Numbered from the stretch's first letter, positions 49,087 through 57,847 are shown. The stretch: 64,000 nucleotides of DNA from an uncultured Paenibacillus sp. (GCA_937895345.1 CALAWP010000011.1:31256-95255); one strand, 5' to 3'. Notes: a model not told the origin generated them from the sequence alone. Numbers and translations: made by a program.

Positions 49087-49428
49087 TTGGTATTTAACTT
49101 TGTAAGCCTGGCGGTCAATGTTATTTTTTTCGCGATTTTGTTCATAGGACTTTTGCAATGCAGAAAACATGCATTCCGAGCCGGATTTTATTTTTTTCTT
49201 ATCCTGATTGTGCATAAGATTTCCTCTTACTTTTACTTGCCGTATTTGCATAAATATATGGATTCGCTTGTTGAAAGCAACACCCCGCCTCCGATGGGAA
49301 TGACTTATGGAGAATTCGTGAGTTGGTTTTCATTCATTCCCGCGATCATTGACCTCTTGGCTTTTGGAATTTTGGTGACGGGAATATATAAACTATGGAG
49401 ATCCAAGGCTGCCGATGCACAAAAATGA
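49087..49428 (+). CDS. Small three-helix membrane protein, unknown
   Basis: 113 residues with hydrophobic segments at about 5-24 (VSLAVNVIFFAILFIGLLQ), 30-50 (AGFYFFLILIVHKISSYFYL) and 82-103 (FSFIPAIIDLLAFGILVTGI). AGGAGG lies 10 bases before the TTG start, 22 bp after the YdjM-like gene, so it is probably cotranscribed. It is more AT-rich than its neighbours. The stop codon is inside the left arm of a bidirectional terminator. No family was recognised. Confidence 0.65.
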   Translation: MVFNFVSLAVNVIFFAILFIGLLQCRKHAFRAGFYFFLILIVHKISSYFYLPYLHKYMDSLVESNTPPPMGMTYGEFVSWFSFIPAIIDLLAFGILVTGIYKLWRSKAADAQK

Positions 49429-49449
49429 CCTCTATTAGAGGTCATTTTT
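49421..49449. terminator. Bidirectional terminator
   Basis: AAAAATGACCTCT and AGAGGTCATTTTT form a 13-bp stem around ATT. The T-run on one strand and A-run on the other suit the convergent small membrane gene and stalk-protein gene. Confidence 0.9.
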
Positions 49450-49473
49450 GTGTATATAAGCAGAAGCGGCGGA

Positions 49474-50991
49474 TCAAGGCTGTATTTTCTCCAGAAACAA
49501 AACGCGGCTGCCTTCGGCAATGACGATTTCGTTCGGCGACAGCGGCAAAATTTGCGCCGAAGATATGATGAAATTGTCGATCAGAACGGTAAACAGCGGG
49601 TTTCCGTCCCGGTCGAGCGCATGAACCGAGCCGCTGGTCGTCGAAATATATACGTTATCCTGCTCATCTCTCACAAAATTGCCGTCGTAATTGTATTCAA
49701 AAAACGAAAATCCTTTGGCCCGCTCCTTATAGTTCAGTCTGTAGGTCCACAGCAGCTCTCCGTCGTCCGAATACCGGAACAGGGATTGCGCGCCGTCGGT
49801 CCGGTAAAGCGGGTAGGCGTCCCGGACGGGCGCTTCGCCGACAGGGATCAAAGAGCCGTTCTCGACCCGGTACGAGCCTCCGCCGGAAAGAAGCAAGCCG
49901 CTCTCTTCGACTTCAGGGATGCCGATGTCGTGTTCGACCGTCGCAAGGACTTGTCCGTTCAAATCGGTCAAGACCAGGGCGCCGTCAAAAAACAAATAGA
50001 TTTGGTCCCGACCGTCAATGTCGACCTCCAAAATATCGCCGGCCTTCAGCTTCGTATCGCCGAATGCCCATTCCTTGACGACCCATAACCGGCGACCGTC
50101 CTGAGCGTAGGATGCGAGTCCTTCCGTCGTCAGAACGACCAGGTTGCCGTGCCGGTCTGTCGTCGCGGTAATCCGCTTCAAGATGGCCGCCAGCGGGTCG
50201 CTGTCCCAGTTTTCCTTGACCGGAATGTCCTGCCACACCTTCGTCTCGCCATCCTCCTTCACACGCACCTGATAGGAAGAACCTTGTTCCGCCGTTATTT
50301 TGACGGCTTCGATCGACTGGTAGCCTTTCCCGTAACCGGACTTATGCTTCAGAATGCTGCCCTCCTTGTCCATGACGAGCAATTCATCTCCGAAACCATG
50401 AACGATAACCGTCCCATCCGGACCGGCGCTAACGTCGAACATCTGGTACGGGCTCTCGTCCTCATACGACCACTTCAGCCGGTAATCTCCATTGTGGAGC
50501 AAATAGACGGCTTTTCCTTCATCGTTGGCGACAGGCAGCAGTTCCTTCGCCGGCAAGGCCGCATGACTTCCGATCGTTTGAATCCGGACCGTCTTGTTCG
50601 CCGAATCCCACTCCACTTCCGCTCCAAGCGACTCGCTTACGAAACGGATCGGCACGTAAGCGCTTCCTTCAATCAGCACAGGCGGCTGCGCAAGCGTAAG
50701 CTTCTCATTGTTTTTCCAGGCCGTAGTCGAACCGAGCTGAAGCCGGACGGTCGTATCTCCCTTTGTGCCGCTTATCGATTTATCCGACTTCTCGTATTTC
50801 ACTTCCGCTCCCAGCGCCGTAAATATCGCCCGAAACGGAACGAGGATGCTCCCGTTCCTCTTCACCGGCATACGCTCGAACGTCTCCGCCTTGCTGTTGA
50901 TGACGATGCCGTAGTCCGATTGGGCAAACGCGGGCTGGCCCGCGAGACAGAACAACACAAGCAATGACGCCAATATTCGATAGGATTTCAT
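49474..50991 (-). CDS. Secreted stalk-domain protein with beta-propeller-like C-terminus
   Basis: 505-residue exported protein. A signal peptide (MKSYRILASLLVLFCLAGQPAFA) precedes a copper-amine-oxidase-N 'stalk' domain, about residues 28-135 (PVKRNGSILVPFRAIFTALGAEVKYEKSDKSI; GSAYVPIRFVSESLGAEVEWDSANKTVRI). Residues 150-500 contain repeated strands of the PQQ/WD type (DEQDNVYISTTSGSVHALDRDGNPLF), consistent with a propeller. The stalk domain is common in Paenibacillaceae surface proteins and carries no amine-oxidase activity by itself. GAGGAGG precedes the ATG. Role unknown; a sensory or structural surface function is inferred. Confidence 0.88.
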   Translation of the reverse strand: MKSYRILASLLVLFCLAGQPAFAQSDYGIVINSKAETFERMPVKRNGSILVPFRAIFTALGAEVKYEKSDKSISGTKGDTTVRLQLGSTTAWKNNEKLTLAQPPVLIEGSAYVPIRFVSESLGAEVEWDSANKTVRIQTIGSHAALPAKELLPVANDEGKAVYLLHNGDYRLKWSYEDESPYQMFDVSAGPDGTVIVHGFGDELLVMDKEGSILKHKSGYGKGYQSIEAVKITAEQGSSYQVRVKEDGETKVWQDIPVKENWDSDPLAAILKRITATTDRHGNLVVLTTEGLASYAQDGRRLWVVKEWAFGDTKLKAGDILEVDIDGRDQIYLFFDGALVLTDLNGQVLATVEHDIGIPEVEESGLLLSGGGSYRVENGSLIPVGEAPVRDAYPLYRTDGAQSLFRYSDDGELLWTYRLNYKERAKGFSFFEYNYDGNFVRDEQDNVYISTTSGSVHALDRDGNPLFTVLIDNFIISSAQILPLSPNEIVIAEGSRVLFLEKIQP

Positions 50992-51013
50992 GCCGGCAAA
51001 CCTCCTCTATTGA

Positions 51014-51051
51014 AATAAAGGGCTGCCCGAGGATATACTCGAGCAGCCCTT
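51014..51051 (-). terminator. Terminator of ppaC
   Basis: AAGGGCTGC (51018-51026) pairs with GCAGCCCTT (51043-51051), with an inner CGAG/CTCG pairing. On the minus strand CCCTTTATTTCA follows. Confidence 0.75.
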
Positions 51052-51060
51052 GTTCCGTTC

Positions 51061-51993
51061 TTACATGTTGCTCAGCGTCTCCGTCAGCACCGGAACGATT
51101 TGCGATTTGCGGGAAACGACGCCTTTGAGCAGCGCCTTGTTGTCGCTCAGCGTCACGTTGTACGCCTTCTCTACGGCTTCGGCTTTGCTGCCGAGCGCCA
51201 GCGCGATGGAATCGTTGTTCAGAATGTCCGTCACGACAAGCACGAACAGGTCCAGTCCTTTGGCGGCGATAATGCCGTTCAAGGCCGCTTCCAGCTCCGC
51301 CTGGCGGTTCAGCACGTCGTTCGTGTCCACCGCGTTTACTTGCGCGATTTCAACCTTGTAGCTGCCCATTGCGAATTCCTTCGCATCCAGGGAAATGAGC
51401 TGCTCGATCGTTTTGTCGCTAAGGTCGGCTCCCGCCTTGAGCATGTCCAGGCCGTAAGCTTCCGCGTCTACGCCGGCGATAGCGGCCAGCTCGCGCGCCG
51501 CCGCGACGTCCTGCTCGGTGCAGGTCGGCGATTTGAACAGCAAGGAATCGGAAATAATGGCCGACAGCATCAGTCCCGCAATTTCCTTGCGGATGGCGAC
51601 GCCGTTTTCCTTATACAGCTTGTTGAGAATCGTTGCCGTGCAGCCGACCGGCTCGGCGCGGAAGTAAAGAGGACCCGCCGTCTCGAAGTTGGCGATGCGG
51701 TGGTGATCGATAACTTCCGCTACGCGCACTTTGTCGATATCGTTGGCGCTTTGCTGGCGCTCGTTATGGTCGACCAGAATGACTTCCTTCGCTTCGTCCG
51801 CCACATTTTCGACCAGACGGGGAGCTTCGATGCCGAAATAGTTGAGCGCATATTGCGTTTCGCCGTTCACTTCGCCGAGACGAACCGCCTCCACGTCTGC
51901 GCCCAGCTTGCTCTTCAGCTCCGCATATGCGATCGCCGATGTAATTGTGTCCGTGTCCGGGTTTTTGTGCCCGAAAATAAGCGTTTTTGCCAT
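51061..51993 (-). CDS. ppaC: Manganese-dependent inorganic pyrophosphatase (family II)
   Basis: 310-residue cytosolic DHH-family enzyme that splits pyrophosphate to two phosphates and so drives biosynthesis. The metal-binding motifs are in order: FGHKNPDTDTI, VILVDHNERQ and VIDHHRI. The C-terminal DHHA2 domain ends with the SRKSQIVP segment whose Ser, Arg and Lys contact substrate. AAGGAG precedes ATG 51993; the frame extends upstream to 52068 without a ribosome site. It is a single gene with its own promoter region and terminator. Confidence 0.96.
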   Translation of the reverse strand: MAKTLIFGHKNPDTDTITSAIAYAELKSKLGADVEAVRLGEVNGETQYALNYFGIEAPRLVENVADEAKEVILVDHNERQQSANDIDKVRVAEVIDHHRIANFETAGPLYFRAEPVGCTATILNKLYKENGVAIRKEIAGLMLSAIISDSLLFKSPTCTEQDVAAARELAAIAGVDAEAYGLDMLKAGADLSDKTIEQLISLDAKEFAMGSYKVEIAQVNAVDTNDVLNRQAELEAALNGIIAAKGLDLFVLVVTDILNNDSIALALGSKAEAVEKAYNVTLSDNKALLKGVVSRKSQIVPVLTETLSNM

Positions 51994-52066
51994 TGTCCCT
52001 ATACTCCTTAACGAATAGATTTGCCGCACCCGGCATTCGATGCCTGGGCTTGGCTCGCTGTAATGC

Positions 52067-52096
52067 ATTATACACTATAACTGATTATAACGTTAA
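52067..52096 (-). promoter_or_regulatory. Candidate ppaC promoter
   Basis: Minus-strand TTAACG (52096-52091) and TATAAT (52072-52067) with 18-bp spacing, 74 bp before the start codon. Other TATA-like boxes lie nearby. Confidence 0.45.
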
Positions 52097-52135
52097 CACC
52101 CTATAATTCCTATACCTTTACACTGAATTAAATGC

Positions 52136-52166
52136 AAAAAAACGGCGCTCCGCCCGGGGAACGCCG
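52136..52166 (-). terminator. Terminator of the sugar dehydrogenase/isomerase operon
   Basis: On the minus strand CGGCGTTCC pairs with GGAGCGCCG (one mismatch pair) and is followed by seven T. It lies 13 bp after the last gene. Confidence 0.85.
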
Positions 52167-52178
52167 CTTGCCGGCTGC

Positions 52179-53069
52179 CTACGCCCTAAACCGCTTCAGG
52201 AAATCGACCGCAAGCCGGATATCGGCTTCCGGATTTGCGCCGACCTCCCGTTCGATCGTCAAATACCCGTTGTAGCCGATTTGCTGCAAGGCCGACAAAT
52301 AACCGTTCCAATCGACGCTTCCTTCTCCGAGCGGAACCTCGCGGAAGGCGGAGCCGGTTTCCGCCATTTCGGCGATCTTCTCGTGATCGAGCTCCGTTTC
52401 GTACCCGTATTCGCCGTATACGTCGCGCGGATCGACGGGCCCCAGCTTGATGCCGTCCTTCGCATGCGTGTGCACGATGTAATCCTTCAGCTCGTAAACG
52501 CCCTGAACCGGATCGTCTCCCGTCACCATAACCATGTTGGCCGGATCGAAATTGACCGACACGCCCTTCGAGCCGAGCCCGTCCAAAAAGCCCTTTAAAC
52601 GCGCGGCCGTTTCCGGTCCCGTCTCGATGGCGAAATAGGCGTTCATGCTGCTGGCGTAATCACTGAGCTCTTCGCATGCCTTATGCATCGTTTCGTAAAT
52701 CCGGCCGTTTCGATCTTCCGGCACGATGCCGATGTGGGTCGTTACAATGTTCGTTCCGAGCTCCATGCCCAGTTCCATAATTCGTTTCGATTTCTCGATT
52801 TTCCAGCGATTTTGGGCAGGGTCCTGAAATCCGTGTCCGCCCAGATCGCCGACCAGCGCCGAAATTTCCAGGCCGAGCGACTCGATATAGCTCTTCAGCT
52901 CCCGCCGATCGGCCGGCGACAGCCGGTCGGGGTCCATTTCCCCTTTGACCGCATAGATTTGCACGCCGTCCGCGCCCGATTGCTTCGCTTTAAGCAAGCC
53001 CTCCTTCACGCCGACCTGAAAGCTGTCGACGATTACTCCGATTTTGTTCGTTATGACCGGTGTGCCCAT
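52179..53069 (-). CDS. Sugar phosphate isomerase/epimerase-like TIM barrel (third gene of operon)
   Basis: 296-residue protein of the AP-endonuclease-2-like/xylose-isomerase-like TIM-barrel superfamily, which includes IolE, IolI and ketose epimerases. Characteristic segments are LGLEISALVGDLGGHGF, NIVTTHIGIVPED, YFAIETGPETAA (Glu ligand), VSVNFDPANMVM (Asp), YIVHTHAKDG (His) and GYNGYLTIEREVG (Glu). GGAGG lies 6 bases before the ATG, 30 bp after the second gene. It is encoded with a Gfo/Idh/MocA dehydrogenase and a related isomerase, so a keto-sugar or inositol-like pathway is inferred. Exact substrate unknown. Confidence 0.9.
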   Translation of the reverse strand: MGTPVITNKIGVIVDSFQVGVKEGLLKAKQSGADGVQIYAVKGEMDPDRLSPADRRELKSYIESLGLEISALVGDLGGHGFQDPAQNRWKIEKSKRIMELGMELGTNIVTTHIGIVPEDRNGRIYETMHKACEELSDYASSMNAYFAIETGPETAARLKGFLDGLGSKGVSVNFDPANMVMVTGDDPVQGVYELKDYIVHTHAKDGIKLGPVDPRDVYGEYGYETELDHEKIAEMAETGSAFREVPLGEGSVDWNGYLSALQQIGYNGYLTIEREVGANPEADIRLAVDFLKRFRA

Positions 53070-53099
53070 CCTTACTCCTCCCCGTATCGTTAATCGGTT

Positions 53100-53957
53100 C
53101 TATAACTCCGCCCACAGCCGCTTCACGTATTCGAATCCTTGCCGCGTGCCGAATCGGCAATCCTCCAGCCCTTCGAATTCGATGGAAATATAACCGTCGT
53201 ATCCGCTGCGCTTGACGATGCCCAGCACCTTCGGCATATCGATGTCGCCTTGTCCGACGATGGCTCCCCGCAGCCAATTGCCGTGCGATGTCTCGAACCA
53301 TCCTTCGCCGGGGCGGAGGCCGGCGGAACGCAGGTAGAAGTCCTTCACATGCACCATCGAAGCGAGACCGATATTGTCCGCGACGGCCGATGCCGGATCC
53401 TCGTCGACGCACAGAAAGTTGCCGACGTCGAGCGTCGTGCGGAAATTGCTTCTGCCCGCCCCTTCCACGACCGCCTTCACCCGGTCGCTGTGCTGCACGA
53501 AAAATCCGTGGTTTTCGATGCTCGTGACGATGCCGTAACGATCGGCGTAATCGGCGATCCGGCGGCAAGCTTCCGTCAATCGGGGCAGCTCCGCCAGAAA
53601 CCGGCCAATGGACAAATCGTCGGACGAGGCGATATCGTGCCGCATCCGTTTCATGCCCAGCGCGGCGCATACGTCAACTTCGCGCATGACGCGGGCCAGC
53701 TCCCGCTCCCAGTCATCGTGCGACAATCCGGCAAAATTGGCCCCGATCGCATAATTGGACAGCTCGAGCCCAGCCTCCTCCGCTTTGCGGACAATTTCCT
53801 CCGTCAAGGCCGGATTGTCGGCCAGCGAGTAGCCGATCGGCACAATTTCCGCATGCTCAGCGCCGATGTCCGCGATGAAGTCCAGGATGTCGGGAATCGT
53901 CATCTCGCCGGAGGCGAAAGCCTTATGCAAGCTGTATGTGCTTACGCCCAGCTTCAT
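53100..53957 (-). CDS. Sugar phosphate isomerase/epimerase-like TIM barrel (second gene of operon)
   Basis: 285-residue TIM-barrel protein of the same superfamily as its neighbour but clearly diverged. Visible segments are the N-terminal LGVSTYSLHKAFASGEM, GIVTSIENHGFFVQHSDR (Glu and His), RTTLDVGNFLCVDEDP (Asp), SMVHVKDFYLRSAG (His) and GYDGYISIEFEGLEDC (Glu), the usual metal ligands. Its ATG overlaps the stop codon of the dehydrogenase gene (ATGA), so the two are translationally coupled. It likely isomerises or epimerises a product of the dehydrogenase; the substrate is not known. Confidence 0.9.
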   Translation of the reverse strand: MKLGVSTYSLHKAFASGEMTIPDILDFIADIGAEHAEIVPIGYSLADNPALTEEIVRKAEEAGLELSNYAIGANFAGLSHDDWERELARVMREVDVCAALGMKRMRHDIASSDDLSIGRFLAELPRLTEACRRIADYADRYGIVTSIENHGFFVQHSDRVKAVVEGAGRSNFRTTLDVGNFLCVDEDPASAVADNIGLASMVHVKDFYLRSAGLRPGEGWFETSHGNWLRGAIVGQGDIDMPKVLGIVKRSGYDGYISIEFEGLEDCRFGTRQGFEYVKRLWAEL

Positions 53958-55012
53958 AACCTGACCTCTTCGCCCTTGGCGGCGGATTCGTAAACGGCGC
54001 TTAACATCTTCATCATTTCGACGCCGTCTTCGACCGGGCTGAGCGGCTGCTTGCCGTCCAGCACGCAGTCGATAAAATGGCCGATCTCGTTCCGGAACGC
54101 GCCGTTGAAATCGAATCCGGGATGGTCCGTCTGCGGCGTTATGTTCACGATCGTATCGTTTTTCTCGGTAACGATAATTGCCTCGGGATCGATTTCCATG
54201 CCGCCCTTGTCGCCGAACAGCTTGACGGATGTCTCGTCTTTCTTGGCATGCAGCGTGTAACTGACGTCCACGGCCAGCGACGCCCCGTTCTCGAAGCGGA
54301 TCAGCGCGTTCACCATATCCTCCACCGTATTCAGACTCGCGTCGTAATCCGCGGCCTTATAAAACGACAAATGTTTGACGTTCGCCCGGTTGCCCAGCTT
54401 GTTGTAGGCGTTGGCGCTAACCGATACCGGCTTCGGCCGCCCCATCATATACCAGCACAGATCGATCACGTGTACGCCGATATCGATCAGCGGGCCGCCG
54501 CCGGAGCGCTCGATATCCGCGAACCAGCCGCCGGGATTGCCCAGCCTGCGCAGCATGCTTGCTTTCGCGTAATAGATGTCGCCGAATTCGCCGGCATCCG
54601 CCAGCGACTTCAGCAGCCGCGCGTTGGCGTCGTACCGGCGCACGAAGCCGACCTGCAGCAGCTTGCCCGACTCGCGCACCGCGCGCTGCACGTTCAGCGC
54701 TTCCTCGACCGTGCGGCTGAGCGGCTTCTCGACGAGCACATGCTTGCCAGCCTTCAGCGCGGCGATGCTGATCTCGGCATGCGTATTGTTCCAGGTGCAA
54801 ACGCTGACGGCGTCGACCGCCGGGTCCGCCAGCAGCTCGCGGTAATCCGTATAAATGCGGGAAGCGCCGTATTGGTCCGCGGCCTTCCGCGCCCGCTCCT
54901 CGTTCAGGTCGCATACCGCGTATACGTCCGCCTGCGGGTTGCTTGCATAAGAATCCAGATGTAAGGAAGAAATGGAGCCTGTGCCGATCACGCCGATTCG
55001 TACCGTTCTCAA
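53954..55012 (-). CDS. Gfo/Idh/MocA-family sugar dehydrogenase
   Basis: 352-residue cytosolic NAD(P)-dependent oxidoreductase. The N-terminal Rossmann fold starts RIGVIGTGSISSLHLDSY and includes the VEKPLSRT segment with the conserved Lys. The C-terminal alpha/beta domain has GGPLIDIGVHVIDLCWYMMG with the catalytic Asp/His pair. The TTG start at 55012 is preferred because AGGAGAGG lies 6 bases upstream; the frame is open to 55036. It is the first gene of a three-gene operon and is divergent from an AraC regulator. It would oxidise a sugar or inositol hydroxyl to a ketone. Confidence 0.92.
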   Translation of the reverse strand: MRTVRIGVIGTGSISSLHLDSYASNPQADVYAVCDLNEERARKAADQYGASRIYTDYRELLADPAVDAVSVCTWNNTHAEISIAALKAGKHVLVEKPLSRTVEEALNVQRAVRESGKLLQVGFVRRYDANARLLKSLADAGEFGDIYYAKASMLRRLGNPGGWFADIERSGGGPLIDIGVHVIDLCWYMMGRPKPVSVSANAYNKLGNRANVKHLSFYKAADYDASLNTVEDMVNALIRFENGASLAVDVSYTLHAKKDETSVKLFGDKGGMEIDPEAIIVTEKNDTIVNITPQTDHPGFDFNGAFRNEIGHFIDCVLDGKQPLSPVEDGVEMMKMLSAVYESAAKGEEVRL

Positions 55013-55185
55013 TTGCAGCCTCTCCTTCGCGCACAAATAATGAATTCGTCTCCCAGCCGGCCGTTCTGCGCAAGTTGCGCTTACGCCGCCTTCACTTCCG
55101 TATTATAATGGGTTCATACCGGAACGCCATGCAAAGCCGTGCGGTTTGTTTGTACAATTGTGCGGCGACAAAGGAGCGCGAGTCT

Positions 55186-56055
55186 ATGCTGGACAAACAA
55201 GAGGCGCTGCGGGAACCGATGGACATGCCTGACCCGCATTTTCCGATCAAGGTGCATCAAGTCCGTTGCGGCTTAACGGGCAAAGTGCTGTTTCCGCATC
55301 ATTGGCACGAGCATATTGAGTTCATCTATATCGTCTCCGGCGAAGCAGCCGTCGAATGCGGCCCCGCACCGATCCACGCCCGGCCCGGCGACCTGATCGT
55401 CGCCAACAGCAACGAGCTGCATTACGGCGCCTGCCTGTCTCCGGATTTGTTTTACTATGCGCTCATTCTCGATCCTTCCTTGCTGCACAGCCATTCGCCG
55501 GACGCTGCGGAGACGAAGTTTATCGGACCGATCCGGCAGAACCGGCTGCTGTTCCGCAATTTGATCCGGAACGACAAGGCGACGGCCGATTGCCTGCAAG
55601 CGATTGTCCGCGAGCTGAACGCGCGGGAGTTCGGCTACGAGCTGGCCGTCAAGTCCGAGCTGTACCGGATGCTCGCCTTGCTGCTGCGGGGCCATGTCGC
55701 TACCGTGCTGTCCCGCGACGAATACGCCGAACGGCTCAAAAACGTGCAGAGGTTCGAGCCGGTATTCGCTTATATCGACGCGCATTACCGGGACGGGCTG
55801 ACCGTCGACCAGCTGGCTTCCATCGCCGGGCTGAGCCGCTACCATTTCAGCCGGCTGTTCAAGGATATTTGCGGCCGCACGATTACGGAGCATATTACTT
55901 CCGTCCGGCTGGACAAGGCCGACCATCTTCTGCGCACGACGCCGATGACCGTAACCGAAATTGCGTCGGCCTGCGGCTTCAACGATATTTATTATTTCAG
56001 CCGCACGTTCAAAAAATATAAGCAAGTCCCGCCCTCCGCCGTCCGAAACGGCTGA
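55186..56055 (+). CDS. AraC-family transcriptional regulator
   Basis: 289-residue regulator. A cupin sensing domain (about 30-110; FPHHWHEHIEFIYIVSGEA, HARPGDLIVANSNELH) is followed by an AraC domain (about 190-285; TVDQLASIAGLSRYHFSRLFKDICG and TVTEIASACGFNDIYYFSRTFKKYK). AAAGGAG lies 9 bases before ATG 55186. The frame is open far upstream, but only this start has a ribosome site and it follows a TATAAT at 55104-55109. Being divergent from the dehydrogenase-isomerase operon, it is the likely activator of that operon. Its last codons overlap a terminator used by the opposite strand. Confidence 0.93.
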   Translation: MLDKQEALREPMDMPDPHFPIKVHQVRCGLTGKVLFPHHWHEHIEFIYIVSGEAAVECGPAPIHARPGDLIVANSNELHYGACLSPDLFYYALILDPSLLHSHSPDAAETKFIGPIRQNRLLFRNLIRNDKATADCLQAIVRELNAREFGYELAVKSELYRMLALLLRGHVATVLSRDEYAERLKNVQRFEPVFAYIDAHYRDGLTVDQLASIAGLSRYHFSRLFKDICGRTITEHITSVRLDKADHLLRTTPMTVTEIASACGFNDIYYFSRTFKKYKQVPPSAVRNG

Positions 56056-56069
56056 CAAGCGGGACTTGC
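56011..56069 (-). terminator. Terminator of the decayed two-component operon, inside the araC 3' end
   Basis: GCAAGTCCCGC (56022-56032) pairs perfectly with GCGGGACTTGC (56059-56069). On the minus strand the stem is followed by TTATATTTTTT. The araC stop codon is in the loop, so the coding end and the opposite-strand terminator share sequence. Confidence 0.7.
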
Positions 56070-56104
56070 CCGTGCGCTGACGCCGATGCAAGGCGGCAGC
56101 GAGT

Positions 56105-57174
56105 TCAACGATTATCTCTTTGCAACGTGACGGACACTTTGAACAAATCCCCGTCAATCTCCAAGTCGAGCCGGCCATCGTGCAAATCGACGATCGATTT
56201 GGCTATCGCAAGGCCAAGGCCTGAGCCGTCCGTATGACGGGAAGAATCTCCCCGCTTGAAACGCTCGAACAATTCGTCGATATTTTCGCTTTGCTCGCGA
56301 TCGGATGCCTCCTGAATAAGTAAAAGCAGCCTCCGATGGCGGCCGCCGTAACGGCGGCATATACAAGCAAGGCCGTTTGCTTCAGTCGATAATCGTTGTA
56401 GCTCTGAAGGACGGGTCCGTTAACCGGCGCCGACTTCGCCACGCCGATGTGTCCTTCCAGCTCTCTCCCTTCATATCCGAGCAGGCTGCTGTATTGATGA
56501 AGGAAATAGGAGGGCGGACCGCTGACGGACAACGACCGGTAGTGCTGTATGTGCATCATGTCCTCGCCCTTCAATGCCGTGTCCGATTCGCCTGAACCCG
56601 GCGCATTGGCGTAGTATTCACCCGTCCGGACATCGCGCAAGCGATATTTAAACGTCTCTTTGTACGTCGCAAATTCAGCCCGAATATGCTCCAAATCCCG
56701 GTAATAGTCGTCGATTTGCTTTGCCTTCTCCTCCGCCACCTTCGTTCTCGCATATTCGTCGCTCTTGAACAGGTTGGTCACGTCCTCGATCATCCGATCC
56801 CGTTCCGCCATATAAATGTTCGCGATCTCTTTATTGTCGGAACTAAGCGCAGCCTCGATCCGGCTTTCGTATTGGCTTTTAATATTCGATACTTGCTCCA
56901 GCAAATCTCCGTTCCGGTAGCGGTAGGCATCGATTTCCTCGGGAGTGACCGGCACATGCTTCTTAACCTCTTCCTTGGGCATAGCGTTCCATTCAAACAT
57001 GTTCAAATAATGGATAAAGTGCCCCAGCTGATTCTGGAAATCGTTCGTTTGAAAATAATCCTTTTTGAAATAAGAGGTTCCCATCAAAAAAAACGTCAGG
57101 ATGCCGTTGATGCCGCAGGTGAGCAAAAGAGCCCATACGACGAGCAGCCATCTACTTTTCCATCTTGTAGCCAA
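56105..57174 (-). pseudogene. Sensor histidine kinase remnant, catalytic core deleted
   Basis: The intact N-terminus encodes TM1 (about 8-30), an extracellular domain with coiled-coil character and TM2 (about 268-290, ALLVYAAVTAAAIGGCFYLF). After that the reading frame is broken. In the next frame the DNA encodes ENIDELFERFKRGDSSRH, then GSGLGLAIAKSIVDLH and a DGDLFKVSVTL ending, which are the F and G2 boxes of a HATPase domain. The HAMP, HisKA and N-box regions are missing, so no kinase activity is possible. The shifted frame stops at 56105; the original frame runs on to 56203. It overlaps the intact response-regulator gene by 23 bp. Confidence 0.88.
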
Positions 57175-57847
57175 TCCCCCATACCACCTTCAAATGTTTT
57201 GGATTTTTCGGATCGATTTCGATTTTTTCACGGATTTTCCGAATATGTACGGCCACCGTATTTTCCGCGTTGAACCCCGGTTCCTTCCATACTCTCTCGT
57301 AAATTTCGCTGATCGAAAAAACGCGGCCCGCATGGAGCATCAACAACTCCACGATTTTATATTCAAGGGGCGTCAGCTTCACGGGTTCGCCGTTAACCGC
57401 AACCTCTTTGGCGGACGGGTCCAGCGTCAATCCGTTCAAATTGACGACCTTCTGCAAGCCGTCGTAGCGGCCCAGCGTGACATACCGGCGAAGCTGCGAC
57501 TTGATCCGCGCGATAAGCTCAAGCGGATTAAACGGCTTCGTGACATAATCGTCGGCTCCCGATTGAAGCCCCCACACTTTATCCGTATCTTCGCTTTTTG
57601 CGCTCAGCATAATGATGGGAATGTTTTTTTTCTCTCTAATTTTGAAGGTGGTCGTTATCCCGTCCTGCCTCGGCATCATAATATCCAATATAATAAGGTG
57701 AATGTCCTGCCCGTTAAGCGCTTCGATCGCTTCGATGCCGTCCTTCGCTTTAACGACCGCAATCCCCTCGTTTTTCAAATAAATTTCTATCGCATCCCGA
57801 ATTTCCTTCTCGTCGTCGACAACCAGAACACGGTATTGGTTCAACAT
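57152..57847 (-). CDS. OmpR-family response regulator (orphaned by kinase loss)
   Basis: 231-residue regulator. The receiver domain (1-120) has VVDDEKEIRD, the phosphorylation Asp in LIILDIMMPRQDG, the conserved Ser in MLSAKS and Lys in YVTKPFNP. The OmpR/PhoB winged helix (about 135-230) has LTPLEYKIVELLMLHAGRVFS, AVHIRKIREKIEID and VWGIGYKME, all typical. ATG 57847 follows GGAGGCGAAAAC. Its cognate kinase gene immediately downstream is a pseudogene, so it may be unphosphorylated, cross-talk with another kinase, or be on the way to loss. Confidence 0.94.
   Translation of the reverse strand: MLNQYRVLVVDDEKEIRDAIEIYLKNEGIAVVKAKDGIEAIEALNGQDIHLIILDIMMPRQDGITTTFKIREKKNIPIIMLSAKSEDTDKVWGLQSGADDYVTKPFNPLELIARIKSQLRRYVTLGRYDGLQKVVNLNGLTLDPSAKEVAVNGEPVKLTPLEYKIVELLMLHAGRVFSISEIYERVWKEPGFNAENTVAVHIRKIREKIEIDPKNPKHLKVVWGIGYKMEK

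Noticed and set aside
49474..50991. Copper amine oxidase enzyme
   Set aside because: Only the N-terminal stalk domain of that family is present. There is no catalytic domain or topaquinone-site motif.
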